DNA of 64,000 bases, from NCBI RefSeq assembly GCF_037038585.1, contig NC_092520.1, forward strand, positions 55,580,501-55,644,500, in the 5' to 3' direction. The translations under genes and the position numbers were made by a program. The number at the start of each line of letters is the position of its first letter. The first letter of the stretch is position 1. This stretch comes from Patagioenas fasciata (lineage: Eukaryota; Chordata; Aves; Columbiformes; Columbidae). The notes under the pieces are model-generated. The model had not been told where the DNA came from and did not search any database. It was given only the letters and a program-made list of their open reading frames with translations. Shown here one piece after another: positions 1 to 15,000 of the stretch.

Positions 1-93
1 TTATTGGGAAGTTCTGAGCTATGTCTTTCATTACCTTTAAGGCATCGTAAACAGGGGCAGATAGAATTCGAGCAGCTGCTTGAAAACTAAGAT
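1..93 (-). CDS. UGGT2: UGGT2 coding exon 9 (cut by window edge)
   Basis: The acceptor is CCTAG at 98-94. The exon opens in phase 1, completing an Asp codon with exon 8, and reads [20 protein letters not shown] then [11 protein letters not shown] up to the edge. The DLSFQ and QNFP blocks are conserved in UGGT proteins. No donor is seen before position 1, so the exon continues outside the window. Confidence 0.93.
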
Positions 94-3000
94 CTAGGGA
101 AAAAACAAAACAAAATAAAGTCACCAGAAATATCATTCTCAATCAATACTATTCCACATACACCCCCTCACCATTAACATTTCTTTTGCGTTTCAAGTAT
201 ACATTATAAAAGATTATGAAATGAGATCATTAAGGTTGAAAAGACAGGCACTTAAAAGTTGGAAATACCAAATTCAGGCTTTCCTACAGAATTCTGCTCA
301 TCCATCCTGAGCGTGCACATAGTACATGTGATTTCTGAGTTTACAAAAACACACTGAAAAAACCAGACAATTCATCAGGTGATACTATGACAGTATCATG
401 CTCACACCTACATAAACACCAACCTACAGACACCTGTAACTGCAGTAAAGAGTAAGATCTTTCCAGCCCCAGGACTTCACAAGATTTTCAGAGAACAGAT
501 ATGTTCAACGTAGAAGGCTGTATTGAGCATATGAGGTGCACAATTTTCAAGAGTAGCAGCAATTTCACAGGGATATAAATGATGACTCATGAAAGAAAAG
601 TCAATCTACTGTCAAATCTCAGTTCTCCTAAGTGTCCAGCACAATTTTTAAAGGGATCTAATTTTCCTCTCTATACTTTTTCTCAGAATGAAGTCAATTT
701 TTGTATATTGGAAAAGTTCATAATTCATGGAGAGAATTCAGTCAGTCTCCTCTGGTGCTTAACTTTGCTGTGACATATCTTGGCACGTGAGACTGGAGAA
801 AATCCAATTTTGGTACCAATAGGGTAAGGCAATAACATACCAGGGGCTTCCATGTACTTTGGATACAGTCTGCCTAACTACCGCAGGGCAATGATGCTTT
901 TTCCTCATAATCTGCTAGTTAAGATATATGAACAGAAACTGAGGGCCTTGGGTTATTCACTTGGAAGAAAGTTGATGCCACATGTAGTAAAAAGTGCTGG
1001 GCAGAAAGTCATAGAGGATGCTGCCAAGCAGAACTTTGAAGCAATCAGGATTTTTTTTTTAAAAAGAGCTGAAGAAAAGCAAATAGCACACATTCCCAGC
1101 TTAGCCTGATAAGATACACTTTGGCTAGAAAATAGATGAGTCTGAGAGGTAGTATGTTAACTTAGTATTTATTAATATTTTTTAAAAAAATGTATAAAGA
1201 GATCACTGTCGTCAAAAAGAACATTTCAGACCCCTTTCAGCAGCCACACAAGCTGTGATCAGGTGAAGCAATACCTAATTGCTGCCATTACTACAGATAG
1301 TGATGGCTCACCTGCTGTGCACTTAGGACATATACTTAAAATCCTTCATAAATTGTAAATAATTTCCATTTCAGATTAGAGTACAAATATTCAAATCCCA
1401 CCAAGCAAAACTGACATATCTTTTTTACCTTCTTCGTTATCTCTGATCAGTGACTGTCACTTACAGACCTCCCCTTGCAGTTCCCTAACACAGCTGAGAG
1501 AGCAGAGTAGGGCACCTTGGGGAAAAGATGATCCTGAGCTTAAAGCCGATCTCAAAGTATGCTTTGAAAGCTAATGAAGCACTAGAGATCAAGAGACTTT
1601 CCACATAGATAAAAGAATGAGTTATTAAAGGGAATACCAATACATCAGTGCTCTATGCATCATTTTTCACTATGAACAGTAAACCTAATTGCTTACCTAA
1701 AACATAAAGACAATTGAAAAACAACCCTTGAATGGTGTTTAGGGTCATTTATAAATAGAAGTCTGCCCCATAGCTGAAGGAGTTTTGGTTAAATTTAGTT
1801 AAATTTTTACTTGAAAGCTAATGAAAGGAAATAAGAGAGCAGCTGAGCCACTAACTCATTAAGAATGTACCAGAGAAAACACCCACTCATGTCAGGAGTA
1901 TCAAAACCACTGCACCATTTTGTATGCTCTGACAACCTCCTGTCCAAAAAGGTCCTGAACATACTTATCACAAGCCAGTCCCTGTTTTCCTGACACTGAA
2001 CAAACAGCACCCCAGCACTTAACTGCCCTCAGTGTTGTATGAGCTGGTTGTTGGGGAGCAGCACATGTCATTTTTATCTATATAGCCATGACACTACAGA
2101 AAAGACCTACAGAGATTTTACACCACCTTTTGAAGGTAGACACTAAAAGAATCAAAAGCTTCACAGTTGCTTCTGCTTGAACATCTACAGAATGGTATTC
2201 AAATCACATTAAAAAATTAACCAGGTGAGAATTTTCTTTTTATTTGCACAGTAGATTTATTGGGAGAACTGAAATGTGATGGGTTTTGGTTTAAAAGTTT
2301 GGACGAAGATAAATCCTGCAGCTGAAGGGGATTTCACTGATAAAAGACTGCAAGTGAATGACAATTATCTCAGCCAGTTTCACATTGGATTCTGCCAACA
2401 AGCTCCATAACAGTCAATGCCTCAAAAGAAACTGAAGTTCAGATGATTGCTTGGATTCTTTCATTGCACTGGTATAAAGGCAGACCAGTTTTGAGCTGGG
2501 TGTCCTCTAAAACTGAAGAATTTAACAGGTAAAATTCAGTTGCCTAAATTTAAGTGTCATGACATTTTAGGGACCTATTTTAGAGTGATTTATAATTCCA
2601 TTCAAGCTACAGAATGTCCTGCAGGTCATCAACACAGAAGCTGTTCAAAAACAGTTTCCATGTATTTGTTCTCTTTTAAAAGCACGTTCTTCCATTTGAT
2701 GTTATATTAAAAAATGTATTCATGTGAACTGCAGTACTGATAAAAGTTAAAAATTTTAAATTAAAGAAGACAAACTGTCTTAACCTGTATTTTGTCCTGA
2801 TTCAACAGTCATGTCAAAATGGTATTTTTTGCCTGATCTCTCAAAAAAATATCTGAAACGAAACTTAACATTCAGGACAACACACCAGGCAGAAAATCAG
2901 GCAATACTTCTCTCTTTAAAATCAGTAAAGTTAGTTATGATTCTTCATCTTATAAAATGACTTCAATGTTCTTTTAATTTCTAGCATATAACACTAGGAC

Positions 3001-6000
3001 AAGATACCAACACTTGATTTTAAAATATTTGACATAATACTGCCTTTTTATGAAACCATATGTCTTTTTAAAACAAGCTTTTATCATAATTTTGATACAT
3101 CAACATAACAAAGGAAAATTAAGGAGACTAATGTGTTAATTCAGAAAAATGCAATACATACCCTGTAGCTCCCAAACCTTCAGTGGTTCCATGTTGTTAG
3201 TAGTTTCAATCAGATGTTTTTTAAACTCTTTCAGATTATTTTTCAGATCAGGATGCATCTCTCTATGATAAAACATTTTTTCAAAAAAAGGCAAAATCAA
3301 TTACATCCATCAATATCTGCTTTCATTCACAGTATTACAGCTAACATTGTATCTTTAAGGTGACAAAAAAGAATTAAAATTTTAATTCATTTCCAAAACA
3401 AAAATGAGGATTTGTGGTGAGAAGAGGTGATTTCTGAGGACTAAATCCAGTTAATTACAAGGAGGAGTTAAATTGGTTTGTAGTGATCTGTCTCAAACCC
3501 TGTCACAAAGTTTGAACGAATATATGAACTCAAAGATTAAATAGTATTTACACACAATATAGGTAACTATAGTTAGTTTACTATAGCATAATATATACCT
3601 AACTGTATCTTAACTGTACAACAGATTAACTGTAACTGTACATAGACTTTGTTATATTACCTACAAAAGATATAGGCAAGGCATTGGTGAGAACATATTT
3701 TATAAATTAACATCACTGACAAAATCAAGCTTCTAAGCACACAACTCACTAGTCAGACCTGATAAAGAGCATGGTGCCCAAATGTTTGGCTTTTTTTTTT
3801 TCCAAAACATAACTGGGCAAGGAAGTTCTGAGGGCAGAGACTTCAGCCTCCTACAAGACATCCTTGAACTCAAACTCCATCAGATTTCTAAAGCTTCTTC
3901 TAGTAGAAGTACTGAACAAGAAGCAAAAGGTAGCTAAAAAGCAGACATATAAAGCATTAAGTCTTCAGGTTCTGTAATATTTCATGTTTTATTTTCGATA
4001 TTAAGTTTTGCAAAGATTCCCTCACTCCTCATCTTTTAGCTGTTGTATGATATTAACTGTTGTGCTTTATAGAAAAAGAAAAACATCACTGATGAAGACT
4101 GTTGATCTGGAATTAAAATATAGTCCAGGTTCCTCAAAGAAAGTGCACTTAGCTGAAAAGGGAAACAAAGACAGAAAATTCCTTTTCTTCTTACTTGTAA
4201 CATAGACCTTGAAACAACAAACAGTTCATGCTCTTAGAAACGTGTCTATGAAGTAGCAAACTCTTAACTAGTTTTGAGCTCTTTAATTACCGAGCTTGCT
4301 GCCTTCTTTGCAAATTTACCTCGAGGATATGTATTTTTTTGGTGGTGTTGTTCAGACCTTTGGTTCTTCTGTGAATGAAAAACAACTGACAAATAAGACC
4401 TCGCCACAAGCCACAACCAAGACCTATTATTAATATTTGGTCCCTCATTTCTCTTGCTCACACTATGGTCAATGTATGCACAAAAGCAAACACATGTAAA
4501 GCCAACTGAAAAAAGCTACTCTTCTCTGGATATGTAGCATCATGTGGGATTTAATTACATTAATTCGCTCATGCAAACAGTTGCATTTCTAAGATTTTAT
4601 CTCTTCTGCTTAGATTTATAACTATTTCACAGCTGAGAAAAGTATGACCTTTGACATACCTATAACTGAGGGACAATTTACAGATGACTGAAACATCTCT
4701 CTCATCCCCAGCATGAAACAAAGAATAAAAAATATGACTCTGAAAACGATGTCAAAAAGTCTGAGTAATTATCTGACAGCTTTGCAAATCAGTCACAGTG
4801 CAACATCAAGAACCTCAGTACAGCTAAACCTAGCACAATTGAAGAAGAAAAAAGTCTCAGATCAAGATATGACAAACATTTGATATTACTTGCTGTGGAA
4901 GGTCTCTAATATATAAGTGAAACAAGGAAGCCTGTAGGTGTGGGTGCATTTCTGTCTTTATGTGCTTAATTTTTAAAGGCAGAAAGCAGATGGGCTCTCA
5001 AGAATTTAGACAGCATCAATAGCTCTGAACTCTGAGAAGACTTACAAGTTGGTGAGAATATCTACAAACAAGTTTACTTTTTGCTTTACATAATAAGAGA
5101 GAGAATGACACTAGAGAAGGCCCACATTCCTGAGTTTCTCGTTGAAGAAACAACAGGATTTATGATTCACTGCATGGACCTTTTATAGGAAGAAGGAAGC
5201 ACTTTTGGTGACTGTATCCACAAAATCAAACCATTAATGGTGGACTGGAAAGAAGCCTCAACAGGGTAGCATCCAGTTTCACCTAACAGATTGCAATTTG
5301 GAGATAAAAGAGCTCCCTCTAGAAGAGAACATAAATTGATGAACTCCAAAATAAGAAGACATATAGTAAGCATATCTTCCAATAAATATCACTCCTTAAC
5401 TCTAAGAAATGAATGATTCTCCATCTTAAAAACATCTTATGTAGCGACAACACACGGGTTTGGTTTTGTTGTGCTACTACTTGCATGCGGAAAACCAATA
5501 TTTTGATTCTACTGATCTGGAGTAGCAGCAACAATTTACTGCAGATGCAAACATGAAATCGTGGGGTTCTAAGTTTTCGTGACTTGCGCAGAAGGATTTT
5601 TTTTTTACTTTAAAAACAATTTACTGTATACATTCTAAGAGAATTAGACAACTAAAAGCAATAAATTGAAATGAACAGAATAAACAAGTGTTGTGTCCCT
5701 ACCTTCACAAGACATATATAAAAAAATTAACCAGAATTTTCACCAGTGGCAAAATAAGGTAATTTCCAACATAAATCTCACTTCTTCTATTTTTTTTTTG
5801 TTCAAGTTCAAGAAACAAATGCAGAAGTTTAATTATATCAACTCACTTTAATTTGCCAAAGAGAAATCCTTGGACATCACCTTCTTCCTCCTCCTCCTCA
5901 TCTGCCTCTCCTTTTGTCTCATTTGCTCCTGAACATATAACATGTGTAGACAATATGAGCCAAGAAAGTTAATGATGTATTATGTTCTTATGAATTATAA

Positions 6001-9000
6001 AACAGTTAACAGAAACATACAATCAGAAAGATGTAGTTCCCAGATGTAATTTCAATTAGATTTATACTACATATGCATTCATATTTTGGCATCAGAATGA
6101 ATCACTTTAGAGAACTCAGCTGCATTCAAATTATTTTTAAATATAATTAATTGAACAGTTACATTTTTTTACAGAAATGAAACTGACGGGGTTAAATAGT
6201 TCACCTTCCAAAATAGCTATTTCTCAGTTTGATTAAGTCGCAAGGTATAACTCTTATCAGCAAACTACTCCCAAATTCATGCTTGAAAAGCATGGTAACT
6301 TTAAAGGGCTTGAATTTTCAGCTAACACTTTCCTTTCCTTAAAAAAAAATGAACTGTTTTTGACATGACTCAAAGGCCTTAGTCAAATGACCTTAGTCTT
6401 ACCAAAGAGAGTTAACTTCCTTTATATCTTGTAAATGTCCACGTGAAGTAATTTTTCCATGTCAGAATGCTAGAGCTACCACTTTCTGTGGTAAATGTCT
6501 TATTTCAACACACAGTAACATACCCTGGTATCAAATTCTATGATACAGCGCATCTTTCCTACAGAAGACCGTGGAAGTATTTCTATGCAAATTCAGAAAA
6601 AAGCCTCACACCTGAAACTCTAATATGTAGATAGCATAATCATTAGCATATTAGAGATGCCAACAGACATAAGGTAATTGAAGAACAAAGGTTAAACAAT
6701 CTCACTTATTGAAAGGAAGAAGAATGCGTTACATTTTGAAGAGCCACAGAAAACAACAATCAGAGGTTAGGTAATGAGCTATACCCTAAGCACAGCGGTT
6801 TACAAAAGCTTGCATAGATTTTGATGTCTTAGTTCCTAAAGCCTGAGGCTTCCTTCTGTAAAAAGAAGTAACCTTCAAAACTTTACTGACTTTATAACTG
6901 AAGATTATAACATATTTCAATAGTATCTCTGATAAGATATAATAAATAAATAAAAAACCCCACATACCTTTAACCTGCGTGTCATCTACTGCTTTATATT
7001 CTGTGCTCTTTATTGCAAGTTCTACAGCATATCCAGATAAATACATTTTTCTGGAACTTGGTTTCTGTTTGATGATATTATTTTAACAGAACAAAAAAGA
7101 ACTGTAAAAAACTGTAGTTATAGGAGATTAACAATATCTAATACTGTAACTTTAAAAGGTTATGACAGCCATAACTTAAATGCACCTTTCAGTTTATCAT
7201 TCAAAGTACAAAATGCTACACCAAACAAACTACAAGAGCTATGCACAGCATATTGACCATCTATTGAGAAAGTGTGTAACAAAAAGTAAGGACTCCATCT
7301 CCTGCAAACCACAGAAAGGATGTGTCAAAATTGTGGTCCGTTCACATAACATTAGAAAGAGGGTTAGAACAGGCAGAGCTGGTAGCACCGTATATGATTA
7401 CTGGTGCCATACAATCCACCTTTTAAACTGTTATTCATTTCTTTGTAATTTTGTCAGTCTTTCAGCATGTTAGGAGGAAACTCTCTCATCAGACTGAAAA
7501 ACGTTTTGACAAAAGAGTTAATCACCTTCTGCAAGGATTAAGAAAATGTATTAAATTATCACTGCAGAAAACAAATTGCCGCTTACTAAAAACAAACAAG
7601 TATTTCTAACTTTGGAGTGTAAGTTTCACATTCAACAATGTAATTATTCAGAGCATACTTATTTTTGAAAATGTTCCCTAATTTGCCCAAAATGTACAAC
7701 AATCCCCTTTCCAAAATGCAATCTGCTCATGCACAGCAGCAATTTCTTGAAAGCCTTAGCTTACAATTTCTAAGAATCATTCTGCATTGAGAAGCCTCCA
7801 GCCCACAACCAAAAACCCAGCATGGCTGGGAGTTTTCTCCGTTGGTCCTCTAAACAAACCTCCATTTGGAGAGAGAGCTGCACCCTCTAAGCAGTCCTGG
7901 TGATATTGGCACAAAAAATGACAGCAGAAAGACAGTACCTCTTCTGCTCCCAATGCTCCCTCTTTCGGCATTTAATGTAAAAAAGGAGGGATAATCCGTC
8001 TCAGTGGGAACCAAAGAATAAAAATGGAGGTTGCAAGAAAGGAAGAAAAGGGAAGAACAGTCTGAAGAGAGAAAAAGTGCAGGAAGGACCCAAGGGAATG
8101 GCAGGAAGATGTGCCAGGAGAGGTTTAGGTTGGGCATGAGGAAAAGGTTCTTCCCCCAGAGGGTGGTGCAGCACTGGAACAGGCTCCCCAGGGAGGTGTC
8201 ACGGCCCCAAGCCTGACAGTGTTCAAGAAGAGACTGGACAAGCCCTCAGACACATGGTGTGAACTGTGGGGTTGTCCTGTGCAGGGACAGGAGTTGGACT
8301 CTATGATCCTTGTGGGTCCCTTCCCACTCAGGACATTCTGTGATTCTAAGGAAGACAACAGGCATTTTGGGGAACCATGGTGCATGAGCCAGTCAGAGCA
8401 AGGAGACTGCAGGTATTTAATAGAAATGAAAGTGCTTAAAAGAACATAAAGTTCAGTAAAAACTATATCCCACAGAGCTTAGAATGTAAGACTGGTTACC
8501 TCAAATTCTCTATTTCATTACTGTGAGCAAACAACTCAAAGTCATCTGCAAACTACAGACTCATCTCCCTGAAATGCCTGGTCTACAAAAAGCATAGCAA
8601 CCTCTCACGCCATGAGATTATTCTTGTATTAGCCACACGATTTAAGGGCTATACTTTGAATATAATTACCAAAACCTTCCAACAACCAAACATGGCAACA
8701 ATATAGTTCCACGTACTGGCACTTGTTTTGTTTCAGGAATAAGAGTAAGTTAAAAAAAGCATTCAGAAACATGGTTAAAATATTGACACTGCGGAATGCA
8801 AGCACTGAAAACCTGGTCAGTGATGTTGACTGTGAAAGCCCAAGCTGCTGTATTACAATGAACATACAAGATTACACTGAGAACATATAAAATTACAATG
8901 AATTCTTTTTCAACTTGATTTTCTATGTTATTTCTCATTTTTCTAATTCTCGTTATTATTATGCTCAGTCTGCTGCCCCAAGATTCACCCAAGGTCTTTG

Positions 9001-12000
9001 TACAATGTACAAAACCCAGACGTACAACCAAAAAAGTGATATTTCAAGATTAATCAGCGATGCAAACAGTGCTTGCATGCAGGATTAGATAATATTATCA
9101 TGCTTTCCCAGCTTCACAGTTTGTACTAGGTGAATCACTTAACCCAGAGAGTTTTAAAATTAGAATATATATCACACATGATTTAGACAAATGCAAAAAT
9201 AAACGTAGAAAACATGATTTCTCAAAAAGTAAGCAAAAAAGACAGAATAGCAGCAGTTTACTGAATCAATGTTAATTCGAATTGCATACCTGAACATAAT
9301 GCCGGAGAACATAAACAATTTCCTCCTTTTGCGCCTTCTCAGATAAAATCTTGTGGAATTTGACAAAGTCTTTTGTACCCATTTCTGCATAAAGAATAAC
9401 CACGGGGCCATCCTCTTTGAGAGTTGGGAATTTATGATCTCCCTTAAAAAGATATGGCCTGGGTCTGGTTTTAAAAAGAAAGAATTGTGATATTACATAT
9501 GCAGAAAAGAAATGAAAACTGTGGTAGCTTTTCTACTTCAAAATTCAAAAAATCAGTAAGGGCTTATATGCTAAAAGTATAAAAGCCATGTTAAAATCAT
9601 GATGAAATAATAATGATTGCTCACAAATGAACTTAGAACACCAAAATTGCAAATAAAGTCTAAGAAACTGAAAAAGTAGCATCAACTATAAATACATTTA
9701 ACATATTTTGTCAAATCACAACATAGACAGCAAATGAAAAGGACAGCATTTCTAGATTTTGTGCAACATCCAGTTACAGCTTGAGGCTTTTAATTTAAAT
9801 GATGCATTACATCTACTAGAGATGTGCAGTGCAATCAGTGAGTGACAGAGGGATATTCAGTAAAGCGTAAGAAAGCTGCTAACACACACGAAAAGTAACT
9901 GGGATTATACTTAAAGCTTTTCAGGTCTTTTGATTTTCCAGTTTTTATTTGATAGAAAGAAAAATCAAGAAATATACCCTACTAAATCATCTTTCAGCTC
10001 TACATATCTCCATGAAGTGGTTGAGGGTATAGACACTAATGTCTATTACAGTGACTTTGACCATTGCAGAAAACAAAGTTACATATAAGTCTTGAAAAAA
10101 TACAATTTTTTTTTTTAATAGAGATTAAATATTTCACTTTCATTATGTTGCTGTTATTTGTTATTTTGATAGGTTTTACATATTTTACTCTGGACTGACA
10201 CTCGTTTGCACAGGACAAAGCCTGCAGGAAGGTTTGGCAGGTGTAAAGAGTCACACAAGGTGAGGAAAGGTTATGCCAGCAAACGAAGACTCCTCTTCCA
10301 CTCCTGTGCCAAGCCCTTACAATCCAGAAAACCTCAAATGCAGCAGCACTGAATACATGGAAACATCTGTCAGCATAAATATTGTCTCAGATGCATTAAG
10401 TGGTAAGTGTGTATAGAAAGTACACTGTACGGGGCGGTCAAATTTAGGTTACAAAAAAAAAAAAAAAAGAGAAGAAATACAAAATTATCCATGTGTTTAG
10501 AGGAGAAAAGCTCTATGATCTTATTTTAAAACCCTACTTTGATTCATAATTGACAAAATCTCATAAGGGTGTTTAAAATATTTCAAACCCAAAAGTAACT
10601 CTTCTAAAATAACATATACTTTAAATAGGTTTAGTCTTTGAGTATCCAGTAAACAAGGATTTATGAGCTTGGCATTATCAAGTAAATAGAACACGAAATT
10701 TCAAAATACTACGAGTCTATATGCAATAATATATTTTTCTCTTTAGTAGCCTATTTTTTCCTCTTAAAATAGATCATTACATTTACCTCTTAGTAGCCTT
10801 CTTTAGCAGCTTTTTTATTTCATTAGTCTTACAGGTGTGCTTCTCATGGATAACCACAAATGCACTGCAGCCTTCTGGTGGAGGTTCATCAGCTGCAATC
10901 TAATATTTCAACAATTATACTCAACCAGAATTCTTTGATTGCACTTCAACTGAAACTCACAACCCTTTGATTAAAATAACTCAACAGCTGCCATTGAGTT
11001 GTGTTTCTAATTAAGCCCATTCAAAATCAGGTACATGTGAAAAAAGGTAATGGAAAATATTTGAAGATTAAGACCTTATAACCTCTGTGAGATGTAGACT
11101 ATGAAACGCACTCCAGAAAATGCAAGTCCATTTGTGTTCTATAAAGACAGGGATGAGAAATCTCCTCCAGAAGCAGAAATCGCAGCCTGTACTCTGACAT
11201 TTTTAAAAAGTTTTAGTTGCTATCAGCAATCATGTTAATCTACAAAGATTTGACTGCTAACAGATAAATCCCAAACAATTAATATCAAATTTTGGTTCTC
11301 TCTCCTTCCCACATCCCCACCCCCCCCTTTTTTTTTTTTTAACTCTATTCAGCTATTCCCATGTACAGTAGCAAACTCATGACTGCCTATAAATGTCTCT
11401 GGATTCACAAGCTGAATGATAACAATGAAAATATGAGTCTGAGACAGCGATATTCCTCCAGAGAACATTTGCAAAAAACCCTAACTTCATTACAGCTTAT
11501 TACCTTTCAGAAACACAGATTTCTGATTTCTCACTTTATCTTGAAGGTGGCATTGCTAAAAGGAGGAGGAGCAGTTTTAGGCTAGAGGCACAGTGAATTT
11601 GTGTCCTCGCACTTTTGAATTAACAAAGCAGTTATTTGACTATTCTATGTTTTCAACTTTTCAAATACTAAAAGAGAGACATACGAATTCCACTAATAAC
11701 AAATATATATGACTTGAAGCTACAAGAAATTTCCTACTGTGGCAATGTCTGAATTCCCATAGGATTATTTGAAGCAATGCAAAAAATAACCCACAACCTG
11801 GGTTTTAAAAATGAATAATTCCAAAAATTCTACCCTGATAATAATGCTATCCATACAATTAAGCATGAATATTTGTTCCTGTCAACATAACCAGCTTAGA
11901 AAGCACCATCTATATAAATGGATTATGTTTGATGGCAAATAATGCCAGCATATACTTATTGAACTATAATAATGAACATTCTTTACTCTGCAGTCAAAAT

Positions 12001-15000
12001 ACCACATAAAATAATGTACCAAATGTGTCAGATAATATAGTCACCTGCTGAAATGTCTGAACAGTTGGAGAATATGCTCGTATAGAAAGTGCAAACTTCA
12101 ATAGATTGATTTGCAAGTTGGATAAAAATTGTCCTGCTTTCTTCAAGATTAAATTGTAATAGGAATGCTCTGAATCTGTTGAAGAAAAAAAAAAAAACAC
12201 AAACTTTTAGTATTTAGTCAAAAATGATGCGGCATACCTACCTGTACTACATAACAGCAGTTCAAAAGTCTTGAACGTTGTCCACTGACAACTGTTTCCT
12301 TTACTATCAATGCTAAAGGCCTAATCCGCAACATAAACACAAGTGAGCACAGTAGCACTAGTTAATATCTGTATCATTTTCAGCAATATAAAAATCCACT
12401 CAAGACAATAATGTCTCTCTGCAGACCCATAGGGAAAGTCTTGAACAGAGTTTACTAATTTATTTCTATTTGTAAAGCTTACGCTAGTCTTGTAATGCAA
12501 ATTTTGAAGGTTACTTTCTTTCAATCAGTTGCATTTTACAATTTCCTCACGTTTAGTCTTGGAACACTTCGGCCATGCAACTTATATAAATAAAAATTTT
12601 CTAAACGTGACATTCTTTGTGCTACTCTCACATATCCTATTTCTGCCTTAAAGATATGTGATATACAAGAGCATGAGAATAGACACAACATTTCAAGTGG
12701 CTTCCCCCTTCCCTGCATATCTTGCCATCTCAGGGCCAAAATTAGGACTCCAATTAAGGAGGAAGGTGAATGGTGTCTAGGAATGGTAGAACTGACCATA
12801 AAGAAAATTGGTTGGAAATAATTAACACTCATTCCTTCTTCTAGAGGCATATTGAAGTGAATATTCTCATGCTGTCCTTGGACTGTGTGGCAAAGACAAC
12901 TAATTAGAAAGAGGCTGTAATACTGTTCTATCAAGTTGTGAAAAAGACCTGTATCCGTTTAAAGAATAATGCTCAACAAAATTTTAAATTAGGCTTTACA
13001 CATTGTAATAGACATTCTTGAACACAAACAAATTATAGTCAGAGAACAGAAGCTGTGACCATAGCAAGCGTGGTGCACCATCCCTGTTCCAGAGGTTGCT
13101 CTTCCACAAGAGAAACAGCTGCAACGCTCATGAAGCAGCCCAGAATTGCCGATATATGCCCCCTCCCACCCCACAAATCTATGTAGTGAGCATGTATTTT
13201 ACTTATATTGATAGATACTAACTGAAAACTACAGCAATTCAAGATCTTTTTCACACATAATTCAAATACTCTCCTATAATGGTGAAAGTTTGCAGCAAAG
13301 TGAGTTGCAGGGAGGAACCATTCTAGCTGTCCTGCTTGAATTTATCGCATTCTTAGGTCAACACCTTATTTTAAAATAAGTGCTCTTGTGTGAAAGTAGA
13401 ATGATTGGGCCAGTAGGAAACCTCTTTAGGGGTCCAAAGTGGCAGCAAATTTTTACAGAGTACGAAGATCATCTCACATGATTTAACCCTCCAGATTTTA
13501 CCTGCCTCAGCTGCAGTAGGTCTCAGAAGTGCTTCTACCAAAAGACGAATGCACAATCAAAATGCCATTCCCTTACCACGGGCTCTAGGCTCCAGCAAAC
13601 CATCAGACCACATACAATAGCCCTGCAGGCCATAGTTTTGGAAATATCCATTAATTGCTCCCAGCAGGTCTGTACACAGTTTCCATAACTAAGCATTTCC
13701 TATCCTCTCACTTTCTTCTTTACAACCCCAAACACTTTTTTTGTTCTTAAAGCCTCCAGGATCTGCTTTCTGCCTTGTTCTCCTTCTCAAAACTCACTAT
13801 TTAGAAAGGCTGAGTTTGCTGTAAATCACTAGAAAAATAAAATCTAAGATCAAAAAAAAAAAAAGGTATTATCTCCATTTCCAGAAAGCAGCCTTCCCAT
13901 AATTTTTTTATCATCATTACTGTCTAACATTAAATTCAATGGATGAAAACCCTATCTCTTCTATGTTCTCTAAACCTACAGATAAGCCCTGGCAGAACGC
14001 AAATGAGATAAACTTGGCTTCACATGTTTTTCAAATTATCTCCACAAAAATAAAAATTCCATCCGAAATTCCTGCCCCCCACTCAGCCCCAAGTAACATC
14101 CTACTGAACACAATGAAGAGTTATTAAATATACAATTCTAAAGATACCACCTCACCAAAATATTTTTACCACAAGTCTTTCAATTCTTTGACTTAAAAAT
14201 TCCAGCTGTGCTTTCACTGCTGTCTGTGAAACAGCTGACATTTTTGCTGTGGAAGATGACTGAGACAATGATAATGAGTAAAGTGAAAGAAAAAAGAGAT
14301 AACTTGTCATATGTCTTCAAAAATTATTGTACAACATATTCACAAGGTTACACTTATGAAATCATGCATCCACTCCTACTATTCAACGTATTAACACTGT
14401 TGGCTTCATTCAGACTACAACTGTACTTTAAGCTGCAGCAAGATGAATTAATCCACGTCAAATGTTAAATGATCCACCAAACTCAAAAGCATTTTTAAAA
14501 GTCTATTACATACAGAACTATGGTTCTAATTTTGAAATTATTTTCACATAGTATTTTCTCCTTTAAGCTTGATAACTACTTGCCCTCCAGACACATTTTA
14601 ACACTGTACTCTGTGCCACGAAGTAGAAGTCATAATAAATTTTTTAGGATGTTACAGGTAATCACAGAGAAACAGATGTTTCTGATCATAAAATGCTGTG
14701 TGATAGCATATTGCCATTAAATTCATTAACAAAGTTGATTTAAAAAATTTCAAAAGTGAAATATTACAAGGGTCCAGTTCCAGATTTCAGACATCTGGAA
14801 GCATGTGTATAAGGTATATATCTGTAAACTTCCATTCTAGCCAAGAGAGTGACAGCCTCTCAGCCAACAAAACCTGAAAAGCTATTTACTTCTCTCTAAA
14901 GATACCTAAATTTGTCACCTGAATAGCTTTCCCAGCTCCTGTAGCCAAATCAATGAGACTGACTATAATAAGAACTGAACAGAGAGCTCAGCAAACTCAT

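Noticed and set aside
6786-7046. 86-codon frame starting [13 protein letters not shown]
   Set aside because: It is UGGT2 exon 6 read through its donor into intron 6, not a separate gene.
11994-12200. 68-codon frame containing [14 protein letters not shown]
   Set aside because: It is UGGT2 exon 3 with intron sequence on both sides.
12536-12934. 132-codon minus-strand frame in UGGT2 intron 2
   Set aside because: Lies inside an intron on the same strand, with no recognised homology; may be part of an unclassified repeat but cannot be supported.
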